A stretch of 64,000 nt of DNA from Dysgonamonadaceae bacterium (GTDB taxonomy: Bacteria; Bacteroidota; Bacteroidia; Bacteroidales; Azobacteroidaceae), in NCBI GenBank assembly GCA_031260045.1, contig JAIRKO010000039.1, forward strand, positions 1 to 64,000. The letters run 5' to 3'. The position numbers were made by a program, and so were the translations under genes. This document shows positions 48,196-55,875 of this stretch, piece by piece; position 1 is the first letter of the stretch, and the number at the start of each line of letters is the position of its first letter. The notes under the pieces are model-generated. The model was given only the letters and a program-made list of their open reading frames with translations, did no database searches and was not told the DNA's origin.

Positions 48196-49821
48196 ATGAA
48201 AAAGATACAATATATATTAATAGTACTGCTCGCCGGATGCGTTTCTTGCAACGATTTGGAGTTAATACCGGAGAGCGCGCTCACGGGAAGCAATTTCCCA
48301 CTAACGGAAAACGATGCTATCGCCGCCATCAACGGCGTGTATGTTCCCAATTCCGATTTCAGCAGTTCGTCGTCCTATTTTGCCGAACTGCCCGCCGACG
48401 CTACGCAGTGCGGCGAAAACGTAACCGCCGGTTCCAACGCGGCTATCGGCGCATTTCAGCACGACCCGCAAAGCGGCGGCATAGCAACCGTATGGTCAAC
48501 GCTCTTCACGGGCGTAACAGCCGCCGGATCGGCTATCGACCGGATTTCCGCCGCCGATATTACCCCTTCGCTCAAAGCGCGGCTAATCGGCGAAGCCAAA
48601 TTCCTGCGGGCGTTGTATTATTTCTACCTCGTGCAACTTTTCGGCGAAGTGCCGATTGTTCTCCATGCCGACGAAGGTACGGGGGCTACGCGCGCGCCGA
48701 TAGACGATGTTTATGCGCAGATAGTTCGAGATTTGACGGATGCATCCGCCCCCGGCGTTTTGCCCGAATCGTATGCGGGAACCGACAAAGGTCGCGCGAC
48801 AAACGGCGCAGCCTATGCGTTGCTGGCAAAGGTGAATCTGGTGTGGGCGCAGGTGTCGCCCGAAAACAATGCCAATCAGCGGTTGACCGCTGCTGTTGAA
48901 GCAGCCAACAGTGTGCGCGGATACGAACTCGAAGAAGAGTTTATCGAAAACTGGAGTACGTCGCGGCGCAACGGCAAGGAAAATATCTTTTCGGCGCATC
49001 ATGCCGAATCGCAGCAGAGCGCAGGCGACGGCGGAAATCACCTTGCCCACTGCTCGTTTGCCACGAGTTTCAGTCAGGAAACACCTCACTTGGTTATATC
49101 AAATATATCGTTCTATGATAAATTTGACGACCGCGACCAGCGAAAAAGGGGCAGTTATGCCAAAACGCTCTACAATCCGCAGGCGGATACTACGGGCGGG
49201 AATCCGTATTTTGAGTTTCAATATCCGCGCTTCCGCAAATATATTGACACGGCAAACATCCTGACAACCAACCTCACTCGCAGTATCGACCGTACCATAC
49301 TGCGCTATGCCGATGTGTTGCTCATTAAAGCCGAAGCGTTGAACGAACTCAATCAGAGTCCGACCGCCGAAGCATACGAAGCCGTCAACAAAATACGTCG
49401 ACGCGCTTTCCGCCATCCCCTGAATGCGCCTTCGGTTGACGATGTTCCCGCAGGACTGTCGTATGAACAGTTCCGCGAAACGGTGCGTGAAGAACGTTTC
49501 AAAGAGTTTGTGTATGAACAGCAGCGTTGGTTCGACCTCGTGCGTTGGCGCATCCTTGTGAAAACGGTTAAGCCGGTCGTCAATCAGAAAATGGTTAAAA
49601 TAGTGGATGCTGACAACAAGCCGATATTGGACGCCAACGGAAAGGAACAATTCAAGTTGGAAGAAACGACCGAAAAAGCGGCTATTAGCCTCAAACATTA
49701 CCGTTTTCCGATACCGCAGTCGCAGCGCAACATCAATCCCGACGGTCTCTGGCAAAACTGGGGCTGGGACGGCGCAGAAGACGCAAAGACAGGCGCAAAA
49801 CCATACGCCGGATTTGAATAA
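48196..49821 (+). CDS. SusD/RagB family surface lipoprotein
   Basis: 541 residues. The signal peptide and lipobox are 'LLAGCVSCNDLELIPES' (lipidated Cys at about 15 or 18). The TPR-like fold carries the family signatures 'ENDAIAAINGVYV', 'LIGEAKFLRALYYFYLVQLFGEVPIVL', 'GRATNGAAYALLAKVNLVWA', 'RYADVLLIKAEALNEL', and the C-terminal 'RYPFP'-like 'HYRFPIPQSQRNINPDGLWQNWGW'. It captures substrate and closes over SusC. It is 35 bases downstream of SusC, in the same operon. Confidence 0.95.
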   Translation: MKKIQYILIVLLAGCVSCNDLELIPESALTGSNFPLTENDAIAAINGVYVPNSDFSSSSSYFAELPADATQCGENVTAGSNAAIGAFQHDPQSGGIATVWSTLFTGVTAAGSAIDRISAADITPSLKARLIGEAKFLRALYYFYLVQLFGEVPIVLHADEGTGATRAPIDDVYAQIVRDLTDASAPGVLPESYAGTDKGRATNGAAYALLAKVNLVWAQVSPENNANQRLTAAVEAANSVRGYELEEEFIENWSTSRRNGKENIFSAHHAESQQSAGDGGNHLAHCSFATSFSQETPHLVISNISFYDKFDDRDQRKRGSYAKTLYNPQADTTGGNPYFEFQYPRFRKYIDTANILTTNLTRSIDRTILRYADVLLIKAEALNELNQSPTAEAYEAVNKIRRRAFRHPLNAPSVDDVPAGLSYEQFRETVREERFKEFVYEQQRWFDLVRWRILVKTVKPVVNQKMVKIVDADNKPILDANGKEQFKLEETTEKAAISLKHYRFPIPQSQRNINPDGLWQNWGWDGAEDAKTGAKPYAGFE

Positions 49822-49934
49822 TTAATATATTGAGAATTGAGAATGACCGGCGGGCAACCTCCGGGGGAAAGGGCGGGTACACGTTCTTTGACATATTGGT
49901 TTACACGCAGGAAGTTGAGGGGCATTGCAACCGG

Positions 49935-50034
49935 AACTCAAAAAGTTCAAATGAAATTCGGTTGATGTAACAAAACAGTAGTTATCTTTGCCCTGATATT
50001 TTTAGTTATTCATTTTAGAGAAACAGTAAAAAAT
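49935..50034 (+). repeat. First copy of a duplicated ~100-bp promoter segment
   Basis: This segment, with TATCTTTG at 49983-49990 and 'GATATTTTTAGTTATTCATTTTA' just after it, is nearly repeated at 50567-50664. Each copy ends at a gene start (50033 and 50663). Confidence 0.8.
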
Positions 50035-50479
50035 GATGGATAACACCGTATTGAATTTCGACAGTAAAGGAATTGCAATCGGCAATACTCCCGAAGATTT
50101 AAAAAGCCGCAAAAGATTTATCACAAATTTTTATGCGAACTGGATAATAGCAAACCCAACGAAACATATCTATAATATATCATTGGGCAGTTTTATTGAA
50201 GTTAAATTTTTGTCGATACAGGAAACGGCAAGCAGGGCTGCAATACGTTATAAATCTACTTTGGCAGTAACTTATTTGACCGAGATTCTGGAAAAAACCG
50301 TAAAAATGGGAGAGCCGAAAGAGCCGAAAAAAGATAACAAAAAACAAAAGCGTTTTTCAAAAATATTCATACTCGAATACAAAAGAGAAACATTTGGAAA
50401 AATAAAACTTACTGTTGGCGAATTGCGAGGCAGCAATCAAAAAGTGCAATATTGCATTACCGCAATAGAAAACGGCTGA
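50033..50479 (+). CDS. Conserved hypothetical protein of a toxin-antitoxin islet
   Basis: 148 residues, with no signal peptide or membrane span. The centre ('NFYANWIIANPTKHIYNISLGSFIEVKFLSIQETASRAAIRYKSTLAVTYLTEIL') is conserved in pattern with other Bacteroidales hypothetical proteins I recall. A basic linker (PKEPKKDNKKQKRF) leads to a beta-strand-rich end ('KIKLTVGELRGSNQKVQYCITAIENG'). Function unknown. Its promoter is a near-copy of that of the following antitoxin-GNAT pair, which suggests shared control and possibly shared function. It lies between SusD and the ABC transporter, breaking up the sulfur locus. Confidence 0.7.
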   Translation: MMDNTVLNFDSKGIAIGNTPEDLKSRKRFITNFYANWIIANPTKHIYNISLGSFIEVKFLSIQETASRAAIRYKSTLAVTYLTEILEKTVKMGEPKEPKKDNKKQKRFSKIFILEYKRETFGKIKLTVGELRGSNQKVQYCITAIENG

Positions 50480-50566
50480 TAACCCGCAACGATTCAGCAA
50501 TAGTTATCAACCGTTAATAAATTCGGCGTAAAGGTAATGCTTATTTTTAAATTGCAATATATTTTT

Positions 50567-50664
50567 AACTCCGAAAGTTCAAAAAATCGGTTGATATTAA
50601 CAAACAGTTGTTATCTTTGCCTTGATATTTTTAGTTATTCATTTTAATAAAACAGTAAAATTAT
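50567..50664 (+). repeat. Second copy of the duplicated promoter segment
   Basis: It carries TATCTTTG at 50612-50619, with the same spacing to the next ATG (51 against 50 bases) as the copy at 49935. It also shares the upstream AGTTCAAA and TCGGTTGAT words. Confidence 0.8.
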
Positions 50665-50854
50665 GGCTCGTCCTATTAAAGAAACGCCTGTATTGTATGG
50701 CAAAGACGCTCGGCGCATGTTGAGAGAAGTGGAAAATCCTAAGCCGCTTCCGAAGGAATTTATTGAGAGAATTGAACAAGCCCGTATCACATTAAAGAAA
50801 ATTCAGAAAAATTCTTATGAAGAAGCGGGAATAAAAGGTAAAAAATGGATTTAG
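50663..50854 (+). CDS. Antitoxin of a GNAT-type toxin-antitoxin pair
   Basis: 63 residues, beginning 'MARPIKETPVLYGKDARRMLREVENPKPLPKEFIERI', a pattern I associate with small Bacteroidales antitoxins placed before GNAT toxins. It differs from the RHH-type antitoxin of TacAT/AtaRT systems. It is basic and helical in the second half and overlaps the toxin gene by 10 bases. Its expected role is to bind and block the acetyltransferase and to repress the shared promoter. Confidence 0.75.
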   Translation: MARPIKETPVLYGKDARRMLREVENPKPLPKEFIERIEQARITLKKIQKNSYEEAGIKGKKWI

Positions 50855-51402
50855 CGGATTGTGTTCTCATACGGTTGGATCCTGACGAAACAAGTATCGC
50901 CTCTTTTGATTGCGGCGACACTGATTTGAATAATTTTTTGTTAAACGATGCCGCAAATTATCTAAAGGCGCGTTTGTCGGTAACGCATATTTTGACCTTG
51001 CCGATTGGCGATACTGTCCAAATTACAGGGTACTTTTGTTTATTAACCGACAAATTGGCTTTCGATCCGTCCGATAACGAACAGAAAAAAGTTTGGCTGT
51101 ATTTTAATAAGAAACATAAAATTCATTTCAATAAAAACCGTAAAACTTATCCGGCTGTTAAAATCGGGCGGTTGGCAGTGGCGAGTGTTTTTGCCGGAAA
51201 AGGACTGGGTCGCCTGATGATTGCAAATGCGATTGCATTGGTTGTTAAAATGGGCGACATCGGCTGCCGGTTTATTACCGTTGACGCTTACAGAGATGCG
51301 TTCGATTTCTATCTGAAAAACCATTTCGATTTTCTCTCCGATGACGACGTAAATGAAAAAACAAGATTGATGTATTTAGACATAAAACGTCTCTATCCAT
51401 AG
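50845..51402 (+). CDS. GNAT acetyltransferase, probable TacT/AtaT-like toxin
   Basis: 185 residues. The opening 'FDCGDTDLNNFLLNDAANYL' is the hallmark of TA-linked GNAT toxins. The acetyl-CoA loop is in 'IGRLAVASVFAGKGLGRLMIANAIAL' (RxxGxG/A-type), and the late strand 'GCRFITVDAYRDAFDFYLKNHFDFL' contains the conserved Tyr. Related toxins acetylate the amino group of charged tRNAs and stop translation; that target is inferred. It overlaps the small antitoxin gene, and a strong terminator follows at 51430. Confidence 0.85.
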   Translation: MDLADCVLIRLDPDETSIASFDCGDTDLNNFLLNDAANYLKARLSVTHILTLPIGDTVQITGYFCLLTDKLAFDPSDNEQKKVWLYFNKKHKIHFNKNRKTYPAVKIGRLAVASVFAGKGLGRLMIANAIALVVKMGDIGCRFITVDAYRDAFDFYLKNHFDFLSDDDVNEKTRLMYLDIKRLYP

Positions 51403-51429
51403 GATTTATTAATATTTAACATACTTCAA

Positions 51430-51468
51430 AGCGTGTAAACCAATTACAAGTGTTTACACGCTTTTTTT
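51430..51468 (+). terminator. Rho-independent terminator of the GNAT pair
   Basis: AGCGTGTAAAC (51430-51440) pairs with GTTTACACGCT (51452-51462), followed by a T-run to 51468. A perfect 11-bp stem that isolates the islet from the transporter genes. Confidence 0.9.
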
Positions 51469-51496
51469 ATTTAATAACAACCCAATAAAATATATT

Positions 51497-52540
51497 ATGA
51501 GCAGAATAACAACAATAGCGATAATAACGCTTCTACTGTCGTCCTGCGGCGGCAACAAAAAGAAACACATTGAAACGGATGGGAAGTTCCCGCTGGGACA
51601 GGTCGAATTACAAGCGCTTTCGGGCAGCGCATGCGTTGCCCCGTCGTACATTGCCAAGGAAAAAGGTTTTTTTGAACGGGAGGGAATCGACGTAACTTTG
51701 GTGGGCGGCGATTTCGAAACCAACAAAGTGGGATTGGCGACGGGACGGTTTTTGGTGGCTAACGGCGACTTCGGATATTTCCCTGCGGCATACAACGGAT
51801 TAGACATCAAACTAATCGCCGGACTGCATCAAGGCTGTATCCAAGTGCTGGCGCCTCCGGGTTCCGACATCAAGACGGCAAAAGACCTCGCCGGTAAACG
51901 AATCGGCGTGGACGAAATCGGCGGTTCGCCGATGGCGGTAACCGCCGTCCTGCTCGCCAACAACGGCATCGACCCGCAAAAAGACGTTGAATGGATACCT
52001 TTCCCGCGCGATGTTCTGCCGACGATTGCCGACAACAGCAAGGAAGTTGATGCGGTAGCGTTGTGGGATCCTTGGGGACCGTTGGCGGTGAAGCGCGGCT
52101 ACACGGTGTTGTGCGACATTAATACCCATCCCCTGTTTGCGGGGAAATACTGCTGTTTCATCTATGCTTCGGGCAAGCAGTTGAAGGAAAATCCGGAACA
52201 AATCAAAGCCATTCTCCGCGCTTTTCAGAAAGCAAGCGAATGGATTGCCGAAAACCCCGAAGAAACGGCAAAGATAGTCATCGAAAAAGATTACGTGGCG
52301 AACTCCGATACGGCGCTTATCACGCAGTTGCTCATCAGCTACAAATATCACTCGAAACACGACCATACAAACAAGGTGCAAGTGCGTAACGATGCGCTCT
52401 ATTTTTCGCAGGAGTTGAAAAAAACAGGATTCCTGCCCGCCGATATTGACCCCGAAACGTTTGTCAATGATTTCTATTTCGACGTGTTGGCTGATGAACC
52501 GGAAAATCAGCACGGAATTAGTAAACAAGTTCACAAGTAA
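51497..52540 (+). CDS. ABC transporter substrate-binding lipoprotein (SsuA/TauA/NMT1-like)
   Basis: 347 residues. The lipobox is 'LLLSSC'. The two-lobed binding fold has the class hallmarks 'APSYIAKEKGFFEREGIDVTLVGG', 'AKDLAGKRIGVDEIGGSPMAVTAVLLANNGID', 'VDAVALWDPWGPLAVK' and 'AILRAFQKASEWIAENPEETAKI'. The family binds sulfonates, nitrate, taurine or thiamine precursors. A sulfur compound is favoured because the operon neighbours include O-acetylhomoserine sulfhydrylase. It is the first gene of a transporter unit with permease and ATPase genes. Confidence 0.88.
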   Translation: MSRITTIAIITLLLSSCGGNKKKHIETDGKFPLGQVELQALSGSACVAPSYIAKEKGFFEREGIDVTLVGGDFETNKVGLATGRFLVANGDFGYFPAAYNGLDIKLIAGLHQGCIQVLAPPGSDIKTAKDLAGKRIGVDEIGGSPMAVTAVLLANNGIDPQKDVEWIPFPRDVLPTIADNSKEVDAVALWDPWGPLAVKRGYTVLCDINTHPLFAGKYCCFIYASGKQLKENPEQIKAILRAFQKASEWIAENPEETAKIVIEKDYVANSDTALITQLLISYKYHSKHDHTNKVQVRNDALYFSQELKKTGFLPADIDPETFVNDFYFDVLADEPENQHGISKQVHK

Positions 52541-52587
52541 ACGAATTAACAAAGGGAGTAAAACCGTCTTGTCAACTAAAACGCAAT

Positions 52588-53541
52588 ATGAACCCAAAAA
52601 GAAGCGCCAACAAAAAGTACTGGAAACCGAAGTCAAAACGCTGGCTTGCGGCGGCGATACTGTCGCCTGCAGCGGCGGTGGCGGCGAGTGCGCTTGTGCC
52701 GAACGTGCAGGCAGTAAACACGCTGTATTACCGGACGGCGCTTGTTGCGTTCCTTGCGGCGTTGCTGGTGTTGTGGACGATGCGCAGGTTTCGCAACAGG
52801 TTGTATCATTATTCGCAGTTCATTGCGGCGGCGGGACTTGCGCTAACGGTTCTCGATCTGCTCACCACCAAAAGCAATATCCTGAAACTGCCATTTTTCC
52901 CGGGACCGACGCAGATTGTTGAAGTACTCTATACCGAACGCGCCATGCTGTTCGTATGCACGGTTTATTCGCTGCGGCTGTTTTTTGCCGGACTGGCTTG
53001 CGGGGTCATACTCGGCGTCGCGACGGGCGTCATGACGGGCTGGAACAGGCAATGGAACTACTGGCTGTTTCCGGTGCTCAAAATTATCGGCGTGATTCCT
53101 CCGGTGGCATGGATTCCGTTGGCGTTGGTGGTTTTCCCGACGAGTTTTTATGCCGGCATCTTTTTGTTGGCGTTGGCGTCGTGGTTTTCCATCGCATTCA
53201 TGGTTGCGGGCGGCATCGCTTCCACGCCCAAGGCATATTTCGAGGTATCGCGGACGCTGGGCGCGAGCGAACGGTTTCTGCTGTTTCACGTAGCCATCCC
53301 GAATGCCGTGCCGAGCATTTTCACGGGCATTGCGACTTCGGCGGGCATGTGTTTCATGACGCTTGTCATCACCGAAATGATCGGCGCAAAAGCCGGGCTG
53401 GGATGGTATATTAACTGGGCGAAGGCTTGGGCTTCATACGACAAGGTTTATGCTTCGATACTGATTATGGGCGCGGCGTTTTGTATCATTCTCGGCGTGA
53501 TAAATCTTTTTCGTAATTATTTTTTACGATGGCAAAAATAA
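52588..53541 (+). CDS. ABC transporter permease (SsuC/TauC-like)
   Basis: 317 residues with about seven membrane segments. The coupling motif 'EVSRTLGASERFLLFHVAIPNAVPSIFTGIATSAGM' is the standard EAA loop of the sulfonate/nitrate/taurine group, and 'LPFFPGPTQIVEVLYTERAML' precedes the core. A basic N-terminal extension (NPKRSANKKYWKPKSKRW) is cytoplasmic. It partners the binding lipoprotein and the ATPase. Confidence 0.9.
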   Translation: MNPKRSANKKYWKPKSKRWLAAAILSPAAAVAASALVPNVQAVNTLYYRTALVAFLAALLVLWTMRRFRNRLYHYSQFIAAAGLALTVLDLLTTKSNILKLPFFPGPTQIVEVLYTERAMLFVCTVYSLRLFFAGLACGVILGVATGVMTGWNRQWNYWLFPVLKIIGVIPPVAWIPLALVVFPTSFYAGIFLLALASWFSIAFMVAGGIASTPKAYFEVSRTLGASERFLLFHVAIPNAVPSIFTGIATSAGMCFMTLVITEMIGAKAGLGWYINWAKAWASYDKVYASILIMGAAFCIILGVINLFRNYFLRWQK

Positions 53542-53589
53542 TGAGTTAAGAACTGAAAGTTCATCACCCTTAACTATTTAGTTAATTTT

Positions 53590-54372
53590 ATGATTGAGGT
53601 AAGAAATATAAGCCGAATATATTACGACACATCGGGATTGCCGACGGAGGCGTTGCTTGCCGTGTCGCTGGCGATACGGCAAGGCGAATTTCTTTCGCTA
53701 ATCGGTCCGAGCGGATGCGGCAAAACAACCCTCCTGCGCTTGATTGCAGGTCTTGATTTGCCCCAGAGCGGCGAACTACTTATCGAAAACCGCGCAATCG
53801 AAAAGCCGAGCCACGAACGCGGATACGTATTCCAGCAGGCGGCGCTTTTTCCTTGGAAAACGGTTGAGGAAAATATCGCCGTCGGCTTGAAGGCGCGCCA
53901 TACATATAAGGAAAAGAAAAGTCTTGTGCCGGAATACATCCGGCTGGTCGGGCTGACGGGATTTGCAAAATCCTATCCCCACGAACTTTCGGGCGGGATG
54001 ATGCAGCGCGTTGCGATAGCCCGCGCCCTGATTAACGAACCGAAAGCGTTGCTGCTCGACGAACCGCTGGGCGCGCTCGACGCTTTCACTCGCATCGAAT
54101 TGCAGAATACCATCCGCAGGATATGGAGCGAAACGGGGACGACCATCGTTTTGGTTACGCACGACGTGGACGAGGCGATTTACCTCAGCGACCGGATTGC
54201 CATCATGACGGCGCGTCCGGGCAGGATTAGCGAAATTATTGACGTTGAAATCAATTCCCGGCGCGACCGCAACCACGACGATTTTATCAATCTGCGGCGG
54301 CGTGCGCTTGAAAAACTGCATCTGGCGGGAGAAGTGTATGCTAATGTGCGGGGGGCGGGGGAGGCTATTTGA
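53590..54372 (+). CDS. ABC transporter ATP-binding protein (SsuB/TauB-like)
   Basis: 260 residues: Walker A '[19 protein letters not shown]', Q-loop 'VFQQAALFPWKTVEENIAVG', signature 'LSGGMMQRVAIARAL', Walker B 'ALLLDEPLGALD', and 'LVTHDVDEAIYLSDRI'. It is typical of nitrate/sulfonate/taurine importers. The stop codon lies in a dispersed palindrome at 54371-54413. Confidence 0.95.
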   Translation: MIEVRNISRIYYDTSGLPTEALLAVSLAIRQGEFLSLIGPSGCGKTTLLRLIAGLDLPQSGELLIENRAIEKPSHERGYVFQQAALFPWKTVEENIAVGLKARHTYKEKKSLVPEYIRLVGLTGFAKSYPHELSGGMMQRVAIARALINEPKALLLDEPLGALDAFTRIELQNTIRRIWSETGTTIVLVTHDVDEAIYLSDRIAIMTARPGRISEIIDVEINSRRDRNHDDFINLRRRALEKLHLAGEVYANVRGAGEAI

Positions 54373-54413
54373 GTTAAGAACTAAGAGTTTTTATTATTAT
54401 TAGTTCTTAACTC
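54371..54413. repeat. Dispersed palindrome GAGTTAAGAACTAA/TTAGTTCTTAACTC
   Basis: Perfect 14-bp arms (54371-54384 / 54400-54413) around a T-rich loop. The TGA of the ATPase gene overlaps its left edge. This is the cleanest copy of the family in the window. Confidence 0.85.
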
Positions 54414-54414
54414 C

Positions 54415-54468
54415 AAACGTTTATCCTGCACAGGATAATTCATTTGCAGTCTTCAAAACGTTTATCCT
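54415..54468 (+). promoter_or_regulatory. Candidate operator of metY: direct repeat AAACGTTTATCCT
   Basis: AAACGTTTATCCT occurs at 54415-54427 and again at 54456-54468. The first copy also starts an inverted repeat TTATCCT-GCAC-AGGATAA (54421-54438). A weak -7-like TTCATTTG lies between them at 54439-54446. The spacing of 41 bases (about four helical turns) fits a regulator binding both copies. Confidence 0.5.
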
Positions 54469-54497
54469 AATTTATATATTAATTAAAAATAAAAAAA

Positions 54498-55778
54498 ATG
54501 AGCACAACAAAAAAGCAGGGTTTCGACACCCTGAAAATCCACGCGGGCTATAACCCGACGGAACATCAAGGCTCCATACAGGTGCCTATTTATCAAACGA
54601 CGGCTTTTGAAGTCGGATCGCCGGAACGCGCCGAACGTTTGTTGCGGTTCGAGGAGTTCGGCTTGCTGTATACCCGAATCGGCAATCCCACGCAGGCTGC
54701 GCTCGAACAGCGTATTGCCGCCCTCGACGGCGGCGTTGCGGCGGTATCCGTTGCATCGGGAATGGCTGCGGTATCGTATGCCATATTGAACGCCGGCGAA
54801 GGAGGGCGCGTTATCGCTGCCGGACAAATCTACGGCGCGACTTACGACGCTTACCGTAAAATCTATCCAAGTCTTGGCGTGCAGGTTGATATTGTTGACG
54901 ACATTAATGACTTAGACGCTATTCGCCGAGCCATCAAACCGGATACACGGGCTGTTTTCGCCGAAACAATCAACAATCCGGTGAACGTCATCGCCGACGT
55001 GGAAGCCATCGCCGCCCTCGCTCACGAAAACGGGCTGCCGCTGATTGTTGATAACACGCTCGCAACGCCTTACCTCTGGAATCCCATCCAAAACGGCGCC
55101 GACGTGGTGGTTTATTCGGCGACCAAAGCCTTGAGCGGACACGGTTCCATTATCGGCGGAATCATCGTCGACGCGGGCAAGTTTAACTGGCTTGGCGGGC
55201 GGCATCCGCATTTCGAGAAGCAGGTATATACGCTGGGCGGAAAAACCGTTGCGGAGGTATTTCCCGATTTCCCGTTTGCGGCGCGTGCGCGGAGTTATTA
55301 TCTCAATCTGCTGGGCGCGACGCTGTCGCCTTTCGACGCTTATTTGATATTGCAGGGTGTGGAAACCCTTTCCGAACGGCTGAAAAAACAAAGCGAATCG
55401 GCGCGGGCTATCGCCGAATACCTGTCGAAACATCCGAAAGTCAAGTGGGTTAGTTATCCCACGCTTCCGGGCGGAAAATACAGGACGCTTGCCGAAAAGT
55501 ATCTGCCCAAAGGGGCGGGCGGCGTTTTTTCATTCGGTTTCAAGGGTGCGCAGGAAGAGATATACCGTTTTCTCAATGCCGTAAAACTGTTTTCGTATCA
55601 TGCCAACTTGGGCGATGCCCGTTCGCTGATAATCAATTCCCCGAAAACCACTCATCACGAACTGACCGACGACGAAAAACTGCGCGTCGGCGTTCCGCCC
55701 GAAACCATCCGCCTGTCTATCGGACTGGAAGATGCGAACGATTTAATTGCCGACCTTGAGCAGGCATTTAAGGCTTAA
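54498..55778 (+). CDS. metY: O-acetylhomoserine sulfhydrylase
   Basis: 426 residues, the length of the OAH/OAS sulfhydrylase branch of the Cys/Met PLP family. Features are 'FDTLKIHAGYNPTEHQGSIQVPIYQTTAF', 'YTRIGNPTQAALEQRIAALDGG', 'AETINNPVNVIADVEAI', the PLP lysine in 'VVYSATKALSGHGSIIGG', and 'RTLAEKYLPKGAGGVFSFG'. It joins sulfide to O-acetylhomoserine to give homocysteine. This is the assimilation step that would use sulfur released from imported sulfonates. A repeat-bearing control region precedes it and a terminator follows at 55808. Confidence 0.93.
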   Translation: MSTTKKQGFDTLKIHAGYNPTEHQGSIQVPIYQTTAFEVGSPERAERLLRFEEFGLLYTRIGNPTQAALEQRIAALDGGVAAVSVASGMAAVSYAILNAGEGGRVIAAGQIYGATYDAYRKIYPSLGVQVDIVDDINDLDAIRRAIKPDTRAVFAETINNPVNVIADVEAIAALAHENGLPLIVDNTLATPYLWNPIQNGADVVVYSATKALSGHGSIIGGIIVDAGKFNWLGGRHPHFEKQVYTLGGKTVAEVFPDFPFAARARSYYLNLLGATLSPFDAYLILQGVETLSERLKKQSESARAIAEYLSKHPKVKWVSYPTLPGGKYRTLAEKYLPKGAGGVFSFGFKGAQEEIYRFLNAVKLFSYHANLGDARSLIINSPKTTHHELTDDEKLRVGVPPETIRLSIGLEDANDLIADLEQAFKA

Positions 55779-55807
55779 AAGTGATTTTGTATTTTTTTAT
55801 GTTGTTG

Positions 55808-55842
55808 ACGGCGTTTGGGCTTTGGCTCGAACGCCGTTTTTT
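55808..55842 (+). terminator. Rho-independent terminator after metY
   Basis: ACGGCGTT (55808-55815) pairs with AACGCCGT (55830-55837), then TTTTTT. It separates metY from the MFS gene, whose promoter follows directly. Confidence 0.8.
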
Positions 55843-55845
55843 ATT

Positions 55846-55853
55846 TACCTTTG
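55846..55853 (+). promoter_or_regulatory. MFS gene promoter, -7 element TACCTTTG
   Basis: TACCTTTG at 55846-55853, 22 bases before ATG 55876. Confidence 0.6.
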
Positions 55854-55875
55854 CACCAAAATTCATAAAACAAAA

